Assembly: GCA_027483005.1 (NCBI GenBank)
Contig: JAIXVN010000118.1
Location: forward strand, 1 to 7,939
DNA from: Verrucomicrobiaceae bacterium
GTDB lineage: Bacteria > Verrucomicrobiota > Verrucomicrobiia > Verrucomicrobiales > Akkermansiaceae
Reading direction: 5' to 3'
DNA length: 7,939 nucleotides
In this document: in pieces, positions 6,528 to 7,939 of the stretch
Position numbering within the stretch: position 1 is the first letter of the stretch
How the letters are laid out: each line of letters begins with the position of its first letter
Notes under the pieces: model-generated
Told to the model about the DNA's origin: nothing
The model's database searches: none
What the model saw: the letters and a program-made list of their open reading frames with translations, nothing else
Made by a program: the position numbers and the translations under genes

Positions 6528-7939
6528 ATCCTATCAACGAGCCAGCAGCCCCACATGAGCGATCCATTGAAGAGGCTCCAGGCGGCTTGAAAATTCCCGG
6601 GCTCCGCTGGTGGATCGTGACCCTCCTTTTCGGGGCCGCCGTGCTCAACTATGTGGACCGGCAGACGCTTTCCGTTCTCGCCGAGAAAACCATCCAGCCC
6701 GACCTGGGCATGGATGACCGGGATTACGCCAACGTCACCAACCTTTTCCTCGTCGCCTACACCCTGTCCTACCTCGTTTCCGGTCGCATCGTGGACCGCT
6801 TCGGCACGCGGGTCGGCATGGTGGTGTTCGTCATCTGGTGGTCGCTCGCCAACATCCTGACCGCGGCGGCCACCGGGGTGAAATCGATGGGCTTCTTCCG
6901 CTTCCTGTTAGGCCTGGGTGAAGCCGGAGTCTGGCCAGCCGCCTCGAAGGCGGTTTCAGAGTGGTTTCCGGCCCGCGAACGGGGTTTGGCGATTGGATTC
7001 TACACGATGGGATCGACCTTGGGAGCCACCCTCGCGCCCTCGCTTGTCATTCCACTTGCCGCTTTTCCCTGGGCTGAGAAACTTCCCTGGATCACCGGCA
7101 TGCTGAGCCATGGGACCGGCTGGCGGGTCGCCTTCATCCTCACCGGCGCGGCCGGACTGGTCTGGGCAATCCCGTGGCTGTGGCTTTACCGCGAGCCCCG
7201 GCAGAGCCGTCTGCTCGGAGCCCGCGAGTTGCAGTTGATCGAGGAAAAACCCGCAGGTGATCCACCCTCGTCCACTGTCCCGGAAAGCCCCTGGACCTGG
7301 TCGCAGGTGCTTCGCTTCAAGGGCACCTGGCTGCTGCTGGTGGGACGCCTGATCACCGACCCGGTCTGGTATTTCTATCAGTTCTGGTTTCCCAAGTACC
7401 TCGGCAGCGATCGTCACCTCACCCAGGAGCAGGTCAAGATCACCTGGATCGTGTATGCCGCCGCAGGCCTCGGCAGCCTGCTCGGCGGATGGCTCTCCGG
7501 CCGGATGATCAAGCAGGGCAAAGCCCCCGCCACCAGCCGCCTCTGGGTCATGCTCGGCTGCGCCTGCCTGATGCCGCTGGCCCCACTGATCTCCTCCGCC
7601 ACCAGCCTCGACCTTTCCCTCACCCTCACGGCAGTAACCGTCGTGGCTTCGCTGGCCTGGCTGATCAACATCAGCTCGCTGATCGTCGATCTGGTCCCCA
7701 AGCATTCGCTCGGTACCGTCTTCAGCCTCGTCGCCACCGGCAGCACCGTTGGAGGGATCGTCATGAACATGATCGTCGCCCGCATGGTGTCCGGCCCTTC
7801 CAGCAAGCCCACCGGCTTTCTTGATCAGGCGATCCAGTCCGTCTTTGGCGGCCTCATGAAGCTGGTCGAGGGCCACGGCTACGGCCAGTGGTTCTGGATC
7901 ATGGCCTTCCTCCACCCCATCGCGTGGCTTGTTCTTTAC
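6524..7939 (+). CDS. MFS transporter, hexuronate/anion:cation symporter type (3' partial)
   Basis: This inner-membrane permease of the major facilitator superfamily resembles ExuT-type sugar-acid:proton symporters. The frame from GTG 6524 stays open for 472 codons to the right edge. Family length is about 430-480, so only a few residues are likely missing. After a hydrophilic N-terminus of about 25 residues comes TM1 with LNYVDRQTLS (41-50), the N-Y-x-D-R signature of this family. MFS motif A, GRIVDRFGTR (87-96), sits between TM2 and TM3. RFLLGLGEAGVWPAASKAV and EWFPARERGLAIGF mark TM4-TM5. A polar central loop and a second six-helix half follow. No in-frame ATG lies upstream and the next is past TM1, so GTG is the best start; it has no clear Shine-Dalgarno. 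It is divergent from the XylR-type regulator, which suggests substrate-responsive control. The exact substrate cannot be read from sequence. Confidence 0.88.
   Translation, partial: MNPINEPAAPHERSIEEAPGGLKIPGLRWWIVTLLFGAAVLNYVDRQTLSVLAEKTIQPDLGMDDRDYANVTNLFLVAYTLSYLVSGRIVDRFGTRVGMVVFVIWWSLANILTAAATGVKSMGFFRFLLGLGEAGVWPAASKAVSEWFPARERGLAIGFYTMGSTLGATLAPSLVIPLAAFPWAEKLPWITGMLSHGTGWRVAFILTGAAGLVWAIPWLWLYREPRQSRLLGARELQLIEEKPAGDPPSSTVPESPWTWSQVLRFKGTWLLLVGRLITDPVWYFYQFWFPKYLGSDRHLTQEQVKITWIVYAAAGLGSLLGGWLSGRMIKQGKAPATSRLWVMLGCACLMPLAPLISSATSLDLSLTLTAVTVVASLAWLINISSLIVDLVPKHSLGTVFSLVATGSTVGGIVMNMIVARMVSGPSSKPTGFLDQAIQSVFGGLMKLVEGHGYGQWFWIMAFLHPIAWLVLY

Noticed and set aside
6956..7915. Long open frame on the minus strand opposite the MFS gene (319 codons)
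   Set aside because: The plus strand here has clear MFS motifs and membrane segments. The minus frame gives a polar, low-complexity Gly/Asp/Glu-rich product, typical of antisense frames in GC-rich DNA.

Overview
The window is GC-rich, densely coded DNA. It most resembles a Verrucomicrobiota genome, probably Verrucomicrobiaceae-like (Luteolibacter or Haloferula type). This rests on style, not on a marker gene: small secreted proteins with W-x-x-x-D-P repeats, a C-terminal 'RSTNGT-W' beta-sandwich module, XylR-type regulators, and starts that mostly lack a clear Shine-Dalgarno. There are no RNA genes, no insertion sequences and no CRISPR array.

Layout. (1) Positions 2-1876, plus strand: the 3' part of a family 1 glycoside hydrolase (GH1) gene that enters from the left edge. 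Both catalytic glutamates are present, but the barrel is interrupted by about 280 residues that resemble a family 3 solute-binding protein (SBP_bac_3) with its segments in circularly permuted order. (2) Positions 1879-2700, minus strand: an eroded patch with a small exported repeat protein broken by one frameshift (1879-2501) and, just upstream of it, an orphan C-terminal fragment of a secreted beta-sandwich protein (2508-2696). (3) Positions 2792-5221, plus strand: a large exported protein, probably propeller-like, with a clear internal duplication and no known function. (4) Positions 5225-6397, minus strand: a XylR-type regulator (LacI-like sugar sensor plus AraC DNA-binding domain). (5) Positions 6524-7939, plus strand: a divergently transcribed MFS transporter of the hexuronate/anion:cation symporter type, cut by the right edge close to its C-terminus.

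How it fits together. The region looks like a small carbohydrate-use locus: a beta-glycosidase, an exported glycan-related or scaffold-like protein, a sugar-acid/sugar permease and a ligand-sensing activator. A near-identical site, GGCAGACAA(G)TCCTG, lies just upstream of the exported protein gene (2755) and in the regulator/permease intergenic region (6457). It is the best candidate operator for the regulator and would put both plus-strand genes in one regulon.

The most unusual item is the GH1 with a permuted solute-binding domain inside it. I cannot tell from the sequence alone whether this architecture has been described before.
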